Origin: Omphiscola glabra
Lineage: Eukaryota; Mollusca; Gastropoda; Lymnaeidae
NCBI GenBank assembly: GCA_964017045.1
Contig: OZ024795.1
Span: 50,144,850-50,208,849, forward strand
Reading direction: 5' to 3'
Length of the DNA: 64,000 nt
A program made the position numbers and the translations under genes. This document shows, in pieces, positions 22,881 to 35,340 of this stretch. Position 1 is the first letter of the stretch. Every line of letters starts with the position of its first letter. Below the pieces are notes generated by a model. It worked only from the letters and a program-made list of their open reading frames with translations, did no database searches and had not been told where the DNA came from.

Positions 22881-23405
22881 ACGCGTCTCTTCTGCCCCCC
22901 GGTCCAGCGAGAGATCGGTCAACATCCTCGGCGCTGTCTAATGTCTTCTTACACCATACCAAAATACCCAACACAAGACAATCCATCTTGTGAGACCGAG
23001 TCTGTGTCCCGGGCACATCAAAAGGCGCCAAATTAAGATCAGTTTAGGCGCGTTTGGCACGCTAAGTGAGAGCTGGCCGGCCTGCTAGCTACACCTTTGG
23101 GTAGCTGTAAGCAAATATTTGTCTCCTCTTTAATAGGACAAGGCCGTGAATATTAACTACTGTTTACCCTGCAGGCATGTAACCGAATGAGGGGGCCACT
23201 AATAAAACCATTCACTATTTGATCTACCCCCCCCCCCCCCGGGGCCCGCCCGCTCTTTCTTGTCTGGAATTGCTTGTATTTGTTTCTCAGACTTAAAAGC
23301 GAAAAATCCATCCATTTAATTGGGGCTTTTAGTGATTCTAGAAGAAAACAAAGCGCTTGCACGTGAGGTACTTGGTGCCTCTACTCAGCAAACTAATGCC
23401 ATCAC
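22881..23405. other. Unique sequence with poly-C tract
   Basis: C-run of 14 at about 23227-23240 followed by GGGGCCCGCCCG. No exon recognised. Confidence 0.5.
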
Positions 23406-23408
23406 GTG

Positions 23409-23500
23409 GACGGAAATTTGTTTGAAAGAAATTTCGTCAACGGAAAACTGATCGAACGGAAATTCGAACGGAAATTTGATCGAACGGAAATTTGGTCGAA
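23409..23500. repeat. Degenerate repeats of ACGGAAATTTGATCGA
   Basis: Four to five diverged copies of ACGGAAATTTGATCGA-like units with irregular spacing. Confidence 0.65.
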
Positions 23501-24037
23501 TCTTTTTTTTTTTTTTTTAGTTCAGACGTTAAAATTTTGCGTCAAATTTCTTTTTGAACGCAATATATTGTTTCACTATATAGGATAGTGCATTTCAAAT
23601 AATTACATTCCTTCCTTCATCGGCGGTATCAATCCAGTCAACTCTTTTAATCCATCAGCAGGAGAGCGGAATTTACTCTCGGGAAAACCCATTTTTTTAA
23701 AAATCTCTGGACCATGGACAAAGCATGGGCGTAGGATGAGGGGATGGAGAGGGCTGTTCACCCAAGTAGGCATTTTTTTAAAATATTTTTTTTTTTAAAG
23801 TTGGAGGTGAACAAAGCTCAGAAAAGTCCAGATGACTACACAATCAGATGACTTCTGGATTAAGATGTAGCCACTTGTTGTAACTCCAGCTTAAGTTATT
23901 GGGCATCTAAGATTAAAATGTTTTCATTGAATTTGTCTGCATTGTAAAAGAGTTTAGATCATGTCAGTCAGTGCAGCTCCTAGAAGAAGTTCACATTACC
24001 GTTACTTTCTTTTTGGAATCAATTTTTTGGTGTTTAA
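23501..24037. other. AT-rich flank of the giant array
   Basis: No exon recognised. An ATG at 23961 opens a frame that runs straight into the array (see findings). Confidence 0.5.
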
Positions 24038-27000
24038 GAGTGGTCTAAGATTGGCGAGTGGTCTAAGATTGGCGAGTGGTCTAAGATTGGCGAGTGGTCT
24101 AAGATTGGCGAGTGGTCTAAGATTGGCGAGTGGTCTAAGATTGGCGAGTGGTCTAAGATTGGCGAGTGGTCTAAGACTGGCGAGTGGTCTAAGACTGGCG
24201 AGTGGTCTAAGACTGGCGAGTGGTCTAAGATTGGCGAGTGGTCTAAGATTGGCGAGTGGTCTAAGATTGGCGAGTGGTCTAAGACTGGCGAGTTGTCTAA
24301 GATTGGCGAGTGGTCTAAGATTGGCGAGTGGTCTAAGATTGGCGAGTGGTCTAAGACTGGCGAGTGGTCTAAGACTGGCGAGTGGTCTAAGATTGGCGAG
24401 TGGTCTAAGATTGGCGAGTGGTCTAAGATTGGCGAGTGGTCTAAGATTGGCGAGTCGTCTAAGATTGGCGAGTCGTCTCAGATTGGCGAGTGGTCTAAGA
24501 TTGGCGAGTGGTCTAAGATTGGCGAGTGGTCTAAGATTGGCGAGTGGTCTAAGATTGGCGAGTGGTCTAAGATTGGCGAGTGGTCTAAGATTGGCGAGTG
24601 GTCTAAGATTGGCGAGTGGTCTAAGATTGACGAGTGGTCTAAGATTGGCGAGTGGTCTAAGATTGGCGAGTCGTCTAAGATTGGCGAGTGGTCTAAGATT
24701 GGCGAGTGGTCTAAGATTGGCGAGTGGTCTAAGATTGGCGAGTGGTCTAAGATTGGCGAGTGGTCTAAGATTGGCGAGTGGTCTAAGATTGGCGAGTGGT
24801 CTAAGATTGGCGAGTCGTTTAAGATTGGCGAGTCGTCTAAGATTGGCGAGTGGTCTAAGATTGGCGAGTGGTCTAAGATTGGCGAGTGGTCTAAGATTGG
24901 CGAGTCGTCTAAGATTGGCGAGTGGTCTAAGATTGGCGAGTGGTCTAAGATTGGCGAGTGGTCTAAGATTGGCGAGTGGTCTAAGATTGGCGAGTGGTCT
25001 AAGATTGGCGAGTGGTCTAAGATTGGCGAGTGGTCTAAGATTGGCGAGTGGTCTAAGATTGGCGAGTGGTCTAAGATTGGCGAGTGGTCTAAGATTGGCG
25101 AGTGGTCTAAGATTGGCGAGTGGTCTAAGATTGACGAGTGGTCTAAGATTGGCGAGTGGTCTAAGATTGGCGAGTCGTCTAAGATTGGCGAGTGGTCTAA
25201 GATTGGCGAGTGGTCTAAGATTGGCGAGTGGTCTAAGATTGGCGAGTGGTCTAAGATTGGCGAGTGGTCTAAGATTGGCGAGTGGTCTAAGATTGGCGAG
25301 TGGTCTAAGATTGGCGAGTCGTTTAAGATTGGCGAGTCGTCTAAGATTGGCGAGTGGTCTAAGATTGGCGAGTGGTTTAAGATTGGCGAGTGGTCTAAGA
25401 TTGGCGAGTCGTCTAAGATTGGCGAGTGGTCTAAGATTGGCGAGTGGTCTAAGATTGGCGAGTGGTCTAAGATTGGCGAGTGGTCTAAGATTGGCGAGTG
25501 GTCTAAGATTGGCGAGTGGTCTAAGATTGGCGAGTGGTCTAAGATTGGCGAGTGGTCTAAGATTGGCGAGTGGTCTAAGATTGGCGAGTGGTCTAAGATT
25601 GGCGAGTGGTCTAAGATTGGCGAGTGGTCTAAGATTGGCGAGTCGTCTAAGATTGGCGAGTGGTCTAAGATTGGCGAGTCGTCTAAGATTGGCGAGTGGT
25701 CTAAGATTGGCGAGTCGTCTCAGATTGGCGAGTGGTCTAAGATTGGCGAGTGGTCTAAGATTGGCGAGTGGTCTAAGATTGGCGAGTCGTCTAAGATTGG
25801 CGAGTGGTCTAAGATTGGCGAGTGGTCTAAGATTGGCGAGTGGTCTAAGACTGGCGAGTGGTCTAAGACTGGCGAGTGGTCTAAGATTGGCGAGTGGTCT
25901 AAGATTGGCGAGTCGTCTAAGATTGGCGAGTGGTCTAAGATTGGCGAGTGGTCTAAGATTGGCGAGTGGTCTAAGATTGGCGAGTGGTCTAAGACTGGCG
26001 AGTGGTCTAAGATTGGCGAGTGGTCTAAGATTGGCGAGTGGTCTAAGATTGGCGAGTGGTCTAAGATTGGCGAGTGGTCTAAGATTGGCGAGTGGTCTAA
26101 GACTGGCGAGTGGTCTAAGACTGGCGAGTGGTCTAAGATTGGCGAGTGGTCTAAGATTGGCGAGTGGTCTAAGACTGGCGAGTGGTCTAAGATTGGCGAG
26201 TGGTCTAAGATTGGCGAGTGGTCTAAGATTGGCGAGTGGTCTAAGATTGGCGAGTGGTCTAAGATTGGCGAGTGGTCTAAGATTGGCGAGTGGTCTAAGA
26301 TTGGCGAGTGGTCTAAGATTGGCGAGTGGTCTAAGATTGGCGAGTGGTCTAAGATTGGCGAGTGGTCTAAGATTGGCGAGTGGTCTAAGATTGGCGAGTG
26401 GTCTAAGATTGGCGAGTGGTCTAAGATTGGCGAGTGGTCTAAGATTGGCGAGTGGTCTAAGATTGGCGAGTGGTCTAAGATTGGCGAGTGGTCTAAGATT
26501 GGCGAGTGGTCTAAGATTGGCGAGTGGTCTAAGATTGGCGAGTGGTCTAAGATTGGCGAGTGGTCTAAGATTGGCGAGTGGTCTAAGATTGGCGAGTGGT
26601 CTAAGATTGGCGAGTGGTCTAAGATTGGCGAGTGGTCTAAGATTGGCGAGTGGTCTAAGATTGGCGAGTGGTCTAAGATTGGCGAGTGGTCTAAGATTGG
26701 CGAGTGGTCTAAGATTGGCGAGTGGTCTAAGATTGGCGAGTGGTCTAAGATTGGCGAGTGGTCTAAGATTGGCGAGTGGTCTAAGATTGGCGAGTGGTCT
26801 AAGATTGGCGAGTCGTTTAAGATTGGCGAGTGGTCTAAGATTGGCGAGTGGTCTAAGATTGGCGAGTGGTCTAAGATTGGCGAGTGGTCTAAGATTGGCG
26901 AGTGGTCTAAGATTGGCGAGTCGTTTAAGATTGGCGAGTGGTCTAAGATTGGCGAGTGGTCTAAGATTGGCGAGTGGTCTAAGATTGGCGAGTGGTCTAA

Positions 27001-30000
27001 GATTGGCGAGTGGTCTAAGATTGGCGAGTCGTTTAAGATTGGCGAGTGGTCTAAGATTGGCGAGTGGTCTAAGATTGGCGAGTGGTCTAAGATTGGCGAG
27101 TGGTCTAAGATTGGCGAGTGGTCTAAGATTGGCGAGTGGTCTAAGATTGGCGAGTGGTCTAAGATTGGCGAGTGGTCTAAGATTGGCGAGTGGTCTAAGA
27201 TTGGCGAGTGGTCTAAGATTGGCGAGTGGTCTAAGATTGGCGAGTGGTCTAAGATTGGCGAGTGGTCTAAGATTGGCGAGTGGTCTAAGATTGGCGAGTG
27301 GTCTAAGATTGGCGAGTGGTCTAAGATTGGCGAGTGGTCTAAGATTGGCGAGTGGTCTAAGATTGGCGAGTGGTCTAAGATTGGCGAGTGGTCTAAGATT
27401 GGCGAGTGGTCTAAGATTGGCGAGTGATCTAAGATTGGCGAGTGGTCTAAGATTGGCGAGTGGTCTAAGATTGGCGAGTGGTCTAAGATTGGCGAGTGGT
27501 CTAAGATTGGCGAGTGGTCTAAGATTGGCGAGTGGTCTAAGATTGGCGAGTGGTCTAAGATTGGCGAGTGGTCTAAGATTGGCGAGTGGTCTAAGATTGG
27601 CGAGTGGTCTAAGATTGGCGAGTGGTCTAAGATTGGCCAGTCGTTTAAGATTGGCGAGTGGTCTAAGATTGGCGAGTGGTCTAAGATTGGCGAGTGGTCT
27701 AAGATTGGCGAGTGGTCTAAGATTGGCGAGTGGTCTAAGATTGGCGAGTCGTTTAAGATTGGCGAGTGGTCTAAGATTGGCGAGTGGTCTAAGATTGGCG
27801 AGTGGTCTAAGATTGGCGAGTGGTCTAAGATTGGCGAGTGGTCTAAGATTGGCGAGTCGTTTAAGATTGGCGAGTGGTCTAAGATTGGCGAGTGGTCTAA
27901 GATTGGCGAGTGGTCTAAGATTGGCGAGTGGTCTAAGATTGGCGAGTGGTCTAAGATTGGCGAGTGGTCTAAGATTGGCGAGTGGTCTAAGATTGGCGAG
28001 TGGTCTAAGATTGGCGAGTGGTCTAAGATTGGCGAGTGGTCTAAGATTGGCGAGTGGTCTAAGATTGGCGAGTGGTCTAAGATTGGCGAGTGGTCTAAGA
28101 TTGGCGAGTGGTCTAAGATTGGCGAGTGGTCTAAGATTGGCGAGTGGTCTAAGATTGGCGAGTGGTCTAAGATTGGCGAGTGGTCTAAGATTGGCGAGTG
28201 GTCTAAGATTGGCGAGTGGTCTAAGATTGGCGAGTGGTCTAAGATTGGCGAGTGGTCTAAGATTGGCGAGTGGTCTAAGATTGGCGAGTGGTCTAAGATT
28301 GGCGAGTGGTCTAAGATTGGCGAGTGGTCTAAGATTGGCGAGTGGTCTAAGATTGGCGAGTGGTCTAAGATTGGCGAGTGGTCTAAGATTGGCGAGTGGT
28401 CTAAGATTGGCGAGTGGTCTAAGATTGGCGAGTGGTCTAAGATTGGCGAGTGGTCTAAGATTGGCGAGTGGTCTAAGATTGGCGAGTGGTCTAAGATTGG
28501 CGAGTGGTCTAAGATTGGCGAGTGGTCTAAGATTGGCGAGTGGTCTAAGATTGGCGAGTGGTCTAAGATTGGCGAGTGGTCTAAGATTGGCGAGTGGTCT
28601 AAGATTGGCGAGTGGTCTAAGATTGGCGAGTGGTCTAAGATTGGCGAGTGGTCTAAGATTGGCGAGTGGTCTAAGATTGGCGAGTGGTCTAAGATTGGCG
28701 AGTGGTCTAAGATTGGCGAGTCGTTTAAGATTGGCGAGTGGTCTAAGATTGGCGAGTGGTCTAAGATTGGCGAGTGGTCTAAGATTGGCGAGTGGTCTAA
28801 GATTGGCGAGTGGTCTAAGATTGGCGAGTGGTCTAAGATTGGCGAGTGGTCTAAGATTGGCGAGTGGTCTAAGATTGGCGAGTGGTCTAAGATTGGCGAG
28901 TGGTCTAAGATTGGCGAGTGGTCTAAGATTGGCGAGTGGTCTAAGATTGGCGAGTGGTCTAAGATTGGCGAGTCGTTTAAGATTGGCGAGTGGTCTAAGA
29001 TTGGCGAGTGGTCTAAGATTGGCGAGTGGTCTAAGATTGGCGAGTCGTTTAAGATTGGCGAGTGGTCTAAGATTGGCGAGTCGTTTAAGATTGGCGAGTC
29101 GTTTAAGATTGGCGAGTGGTCTAAGATTGGCGAGTGGTCTAAGATTGGCGAGTGGTCTAAGATTGGCGAGTGGTCTAAGATTGGCGAGTGGTCTAAGATT
29201 GGCGAGTCGTTTAAGATTGGCGAGTGGTCTAAGATTGGCGAGTGGTCTAAGATTGGCGAGTGGTCTAAGATTGGCGAGTGGTCTAAGATTGGCGAGTGGT
29301 CTAAGATTGGCGAGTGGTCTAAGATTGGCGAGTCGTTTAAGATTGGCGAGTGGTCTAAGATTGGCGAGTGGTCTAAGATTGGCGAGTGGTCTAAGATTGG
29401 CGAGTGGTCTAAGATTGGCGAGTGGTCTAAGATTGGCGAGTGGTCTAAGATTGGCGAGTGGTCTAAGATTGGCGAGTGGTCTAAGATTGGCGAGTGGTCT
29501 AAGATTGGCGAGTGGTCTAAGATTGGCGAGTCGTTTAAGATTGGCGAGTGGTCTAAGATTGGCGAGTGGTCTAAGATTGGCGAGTGGTCTAAGATTGGCG
29601 AGTGGTCTAAGATTGGCGAGTGGTCTAAGATTGGCGAGTGGTCTAAGATTGGCGAGTGGTCTAAGATTGGCGAGTGGTCTAAGATTGGCGAGTGGTCTAA
29701 GATTGGCGAGTGGTCTAAGATTGGCGAGTGGTCTAAGATTGGCGAGTGGTCTAAGATTGGCGAGTGGTCTAAGATTGGCGAGTGGTCTAAGATTGGCGAG
29801 TGGTCTAAGATTGGCGAGTGGTCTAAGATTGGCGAGTGGTCTAAGATTGGCGAGTGGTCTAAGATTGGCGAGTGGTCTAAGATTGGCGAGTGGTCTAAGA
29901 TTGGCGAGTGGTCTAAGATTGGCGAGTGGTCTAAGATTGGCGAGTGGTCTAAGATTGGCGAGTGGTCTAAGATTGGCGAGTGGTCTAAGATTGGCGAGTG

Positions 30001-31825
30001 GTCTAAGATTGGCGAGTGGTCTAAGATTGGCGAGTGGTCTAAGATTGGCGAGTGGTCTAAGATTGGCGAGTGGTCTAAGATTGGCGAGTGGTCTAAGATT
30101 GGCGAGTGGTCTAAGATTGGCGAGTGGTCTAAGATTGGCGAGTGGTCTAAGATTGGCGAGTGGTCTAAGATTGGCGAGTGGTCTAAGATTGGCGAGTGGT
30201 CTAAGATTGGCGAGTGGTCTAAGATTGGCGAGTGGTCTAAGATTGGCGAGTGGTCTAAGATTGGCGAGTGGTCTAAGATTGGCGAGTGGTCTAAGATTGG
30301 CGAGTGGTCTAAGATTGGCGAGTGGTCTAAGATTGGCGAGTGGTCTAAGATTGGCGAGTGGTCTAAGATTGGCGAGTGGTCTAAGATTGGCGAGTGGTCT
30401 AAGATTGGCGAGTGGTCTAAGATTGGCGAGTGGTCTAAGATTGGCGAGTGGTCTAAGATTGGCGAGTGGTCTAAGATTGGCGAGTGGTCTAAGATTGGCG
30501 AGTGGTCTAAGATTGGCGAGTCGTTTAAGATTGGCGAGTGGTCTAAGATTGGCGAGTGGTCTAAGATTGGCGAGTGGTCTAAGATTGGCGAGTGGTCTAA
30601 GATTGGCGAGTGGTCTAAGATTGGCGAGTGGTCTAAGATTGGCGAGTGGTCTAAGATTGGCGAGTGGTCTAAGATTGGCGAGTGGTCTAAGATTGGCGAG
30701 TGGTCTAAGATTGGCGAGTGGTCTAAGATTGGCGAGTGGTCTAAGATTGGCGAGTGGTCTAAGATTGGCGAGTCGTTTAAGATTGGCGAGTGGTCTAAGA
30801 TTGGCGAGTGGTCTAAGATTGGCGAGTGGTCTAAGATTGGCGAGTCGTTTAAGATTGGCGAGTGGTCTAAGATTGGCGAGTCGTTTAAGATTGGCGAGTC
30901 GTTTAAGATTGGCGAGTGGTCTAAGATTGGCGAGTGGTCTAAGATTGGCGAGTGGTCTAAGATTGGCGAGTGGTCTAAGATTGGCGAGTGGTCTAAGATT
31001 GGCGAGTCGTTTAAGATTGGCGAGTGGTCTAAGATTGGCGAGTGGTCTAAGATTGGCGAGTGGTCTAAGATTGGCGAGTGGTCTAAGATTGGCGAGTGGT
31101 CTAAGATTGGCGAGTGGTCTAAGATTGGCGAGTCGTTTAAGATTGGCGAGTGGTCTAAGATTGGCGAGTGGTCTAAGATTGGCGAGTGGTCTAAGATTGG
31201 CGAGTGGTCTAAGATTGGCGAGTGGTCTAAGATTGGCGAGTGGTCTAAGATTGGCGAGTGGTCTAAGATTGGCGAGTGGTCTAAGATTGGCGAGTGGTCT
31301 AAGATTGGCGAGTGGTCTAAGATTGGCGAGTGGTCTAAGATTGGCGAGTGGTCTAAGATTGGCGAGTGGTCTAAGATTGGCGAGTGGTCTAAGATTGGCG
31401 AGTGGTCTAAGATTGGCGAGTGGTCTAAGATTGGCGAGTGGTCTAAGATTGGCGAGTGGTCTAAGATTGGCGAGTGGTCTAAGATTGGCGAGTGGTCTAA
31501 GATTGGCGAGTGGTCTAAGATTGGCGAGTGGTCTAAGATTGGCGAGTCGTTTAAGATTGGCGAGTGGTCTAAGATTGGCGAGTGGTCTAAGATTGGCGAG
31601 TGGTCTAAGATTGGCGAGTGGTCTAAGATTGGCGAGTGGTCTAAGATTGGCGAGTGGTCTAAGATTGGCGAGTGGTCTAAGATTGGCGAGTGGTCTAAGA
31701 TTGGCGAGTGGTCTAAGATTGGCGAGTGGTCTAAGATTGGCGAGTGGTCTAAGATTGGCGAGTGGTCTAAGATTGGCGAGTGGTCTAAGATTGGCGAGTG
31801 GTCTAAGATTGGCGAGTAGTCTAAC
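24038..31825. repeat. Giant 18-bp minisatellite with nested higher-order repeats
   Basis: About 433 head-to-tail copies of AGTGGTCTAAGATTGGCG, almost uninterrupted for 7.8 kb. Rare variants (TCGTTT, TCGTCT, GACTGG, TTGACG, TGATCT, GGCCAG) act as markers. TCGTTT sites recur at 108 bp (26814/26922/27030 and 27642/27750/27858), and that triplet recurs at 828 bp. The TTGACG/TCGTCT/TCGTTT pattern from 24630 recurs after 504 bp. The marker series at 28722-29340 recurs exactly 1,800 bp later. All are multiples of 18. The long frames repeating SGLRLA, SKIGEW and (minus) PLANLR are consequences of the period. Confidence 0.99.
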
Positions 31826-31916
31826 TTGATTATACATCATTTTTTTTCTTTTTTTTTAAATTAAACAATTAAAAAAGAAAAAAGTGACTATTGGTTTATA
31901 TATATAATATATTTTT

Positions 31917-32046
31917 ACAGTGATACAATGATACAGTGATACAATGATACAGTGATACAATGATACAGTGCTACAATGATACAGGGATACAATGATACAG
32001 TGATACAATAATACAGTGCTATAATGATACAGTGATACAATGATAC
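31917..32046. repeat. Minisatellite, 16-bp unit
   Basis: About eight copies of TGATACAATGATACAG (an 8-bp half-unit alternating AATGATAC/AGTGATAC). Confidence 0.93.
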
Positions 32047-32245
32047 ATCACAGAATACAAGGTGATAATCAATGACAAAAGTTGACCCATATAGCAACTA
32101 ATCGGCCATGTCCTTCACCTTAGGCTCAGATTCTAGCCTGTGAATGAACTATGGCTTGCTCACGTGTGTTAGTGGGGGGGAAAAGCGGGGTGTGGGGGGT
32201 GGTAGGGTTGGAGATAGCATCAGTCTTAATGACAGTCCTTACACT

Positions 32246-32660
32246 ATGGATGTTTGTCCAATGTTTGTTCAATGTTTGTGCTGGGTTTGTCCAATGTTTG
32301 TTCTGTTTTTTTTGTCAATGTTTGTTCAATGTATGTTCAATGTTTGTGCTGGGTTTGTTCAATTTTTGTTCAATGTATGTTCAATGTTTTTTCAATGTTT
32401 ATTCAATGTTTGTTCAATTTATGATCAATGTTTGTTCAATGTTTGTTCAATGTTTGTTCAATGTTTATTCAATGTTTGTTCAATGTTTATTCAATTTTTG
32501 TTCAATGTATGATCAGTGTTTGTTCAATGTATGATCAAGGTTTGTTCAATGTATGATCAATGTTTGTTCAATGTTTATTCAATGTTTGTCCAATGTATGA
32601 TCAACGTTTGTTCAATGTTTGTTCAATGTTTGTTAAATGTATGATTAATATTTGTTCAAT
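32246..32660. repeat. Minisatellite, 11-bp unit
   Basis: About 37 copies of TGTTTGTTCAA, with ATGATCAA, TTTATTCAA and GTGCTGGG variants. The cysteine/phenylalanine-rich frames on the plus strand are read-through. Confidence 0.93.
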
Positions 32661-32960
32661 GTTCAAACACCTGGATCAGGGTGGTAGGAATGAAACCCGT
32701 TAAAATTCAGTCAACGAAATCTAATTCATTCACCTGGCTCCCTCGCTTGACAGGTGTCGGGATGGGTAACAGCCATTTGCCATCTGTCAACTATATATGC
32801 TTGTTCTGGGTATAACAGCCTGTTCTAGATTTAAAGTAAACAGCACGACACAGAATAGAAAGCTCTGTCTTCAATGTCGTCCATGTGATTAGTGACAGTA
32901 CAATGACACACATCTCTAGTTCCCATCAATACTATATAACGGTTGAAAATCCACCTACTT
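32661..32960. other. Unique sequence, no gene seen
   Basis: No exon or element recognised. Confidence 0.45.
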
Positions 32961-33170
32961 AGAATGGCTCTTATGTCAAGGACACATCCACCAACTTCAG
33001 AATGGCTCCTAGTGTCAAGGACACATCCACCAACTTCAGAATGGCTCCTAATGTCAAGGACACATCCACCAACTTCAGAATGACTCCTAATGTCAAGGAC
33101 ACATCCACCAACTTCAGAATGGCTCCTAATGTCAATGACACATCCACCAACTTTAGAATGGCTCCTAATG
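32961..33170. repeat. Minisatellite, 39-bp unit
   Basis: Five copies of AATGGCTCCTAATGTCAAGG plus ACACATCCACCAACTTCAG. The first copy is one base shorter, so it breaks the frame shared by the others. Confidence 0.93.
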
Positions 33171-34139
33171 AAGATGTTGAAGATGTCTCTTTGCCAGGAC
33201 AGCCCCCACCCGAGTACACTCCATCGGAGTTTCTGCTGGAGGCCGTCCCAACCCAAGGACACCCGGTCGATCCGACACAGTGCATACACAAAATTGACAC
33301 GAGCGACTTTCCTAGAAGTTGGGATGGTAAATTTACGTCCTAATAACTTCCCTCACCCATCCCGGGGAAGCATCGGACTCCCTATAAGATGGGTTCTACA
33401 GTGGGTTTCCACCCCGCAACTAGTTTGCGAAGTAGCTGGGACGAAACGGTTGCCTAGGAACAGCTTTCTCAGGGCTGCATATTTAGAATCATCGGCCAGA
33501 GACTTCAACCTTAGCCTCTCGCATCATATCCCTTAACGGCAAATTGTAGTCATGATCCCTACCCTGGCTCTGCCTTTTCCTCCAACTGTGAAAACATCAC
33601 AACTGGCGGTCCTATAGGAACTGTTTATTTCCTGCAGGTACCATGCATGTCTTTGTCTGCCCACGCAGGAGATGCAATGGTGGTCGTGTTCCCCGGGTTA
33701 ACGTTGAGGGGGTCTGGTGGCCAACGCTTCCAAATCGGCAAGACATCTCAGACTTGTCGACCGGAATCCCGGGAAGCGATGACACATTAAAAAAAACAAA
33801 ACAATCTATCAAACTATTTATACATGATTTTCTCACTCGGTGCTGTAGCTCATGTTGACATCCACAATAAACTGTATTATAAAGTAACGAGACATTTATT
33901 CTTTTCTTCAGTCCTGTCAAAATACTGGTCATTATGAATACATTTTGATGGATAGATCTGACCTATGGGCACTATAAAATATCGGATTAGACTTCTGAAG
34001 AATGACGTTAAATGCTAGATCTTGTAATGAAACGAGTCAAATAACATTTGAAAAATGTAATCAAAGAAAAGCTCAAAATCAGTGAACCACAGTTTAGGAA
34101 AATAAATAACTAACTATTCAAATAGAACATTTTTATTTC
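33171..34139. other. Unique sequence with a weak possible exon
   Basis: On the plus strand the frame from the preceding repeats continues at 33168-33342 through an acidic, proline-rich stretch (EDVSLPGQPPPEYTPSEFLL) and contains a donor-like ATG|GTAAAT. I recognise no domain. The rest holds nothing supportable. Confidence 0.3.
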
Positions 34140-35340
34140 GCCGAGGTCTGGTCACATTTATCAAGAATTAAACTCTAGAGGTCCATACTGGTCAGATTTA
34201 TCAAGAATTAAACTCTAGAGGTCCATACTGGTCAGATTTATCAAGAATAAACTCTAGAGGTCCATACTGGTCACATTTATCAAGAATTAAACTCTAGAGG
34301 TCCATACTGGTCACATTTATCAAGAAGTAAACACTAAAGGTCCATACTGGTCACATTTATCAAGAATTAAACTCTAGAGATCCATACTGGTCACATTTAT
34401 CAAGAATTAAACTCTAGAGGTCCATACTGGTCACATTTATCAAGAAGTAAACACTAAAGGTCCATACTGGTCACATTTATCAAGAATTAAACTCTAGAGG
34501 TCCATACTGGTCACATTTATCAAGAATTAAACTCTAGAGGTCCATACTGGTCACATTTATCAAGAATTAAACTCTAGAGATCCATACTGGTCACATTTAT
34601 CAAGAATTAAACTCTAGAGGTCCATACTGGTCACATTTATCAAGAAGTAAACACTAGAGGTCCATACTGGTCACATTTATCAAGAATTAAACTCTAGAGG
34701 TCCATACTGGTCACATTTATCAAGAATTAAACTCTAGAGGTCCATACTGGTCACATTTATCAAGAAGTAAACACTAGAGGTCCATACTGGTCACATTTAT
34801 CAAGAATTAAACTCTAGAGGTCCATACTGGTCACATTTATCAAGAAGTAAACACTAGAGGTCCATACTGGTCACATTTATCAAGAAGTAAACACTAGAGG
34901 TCCATACTGGTCACATTTATCAAGAATTAAACTCTAGAGATCCATACTGGTCACATTTATCAAGAATTAAACTCTAGAGATCCATACTGGTCACATTTAT
35001 CAAGAAGTAAACACTAGAGGTCCATACTGGTCACATTTATCAAGAAGTAAACACTAGAGGTCCATACTGGTCACATTTATCAAGAATTAAACTCTAGAGA
35101 TCCATACTGGTCACATTTATCAAGAAGTAAACACTAGAGGTCCATACTGGTCACATTTATCAAGAAGTAAACACTAGAGGTCCATACTGGTCACATTTAT
35201 CAAGAATTAAACTCTAGAGGTCCATACTGGTCACATTTATCAAGAATTAAACACTAGAGGTCCATACTGGTCACATTTATCAAGAATTAAACTCTAGAGG
35301 TCCATACTGGCCACATTTATCAAGAAGTAAACACCAGAAG
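34140..35340. repeat. Minisatellite, 40-bp unit
   Basis: About 30 copies of TCCATACTGGTCACATTTAT plus CAAGAATTAAACTCTAGAGG. There are two main unit types (AATTAAACTC and AGTAAACAC), arranged in repeating short blocks. The array is cut off by the hAT insertion, and one partial unit resumes on the far side. Confidence 0.97.

Noticed and set aside
33002..33343. Plus-strand frame with 13-residue repeats followed by an acidic, proline-rich stretch
   Set aside because: The first repeat unit is out of frame with the others and no domain is recognisable; kept only as a note on the unique stretch.
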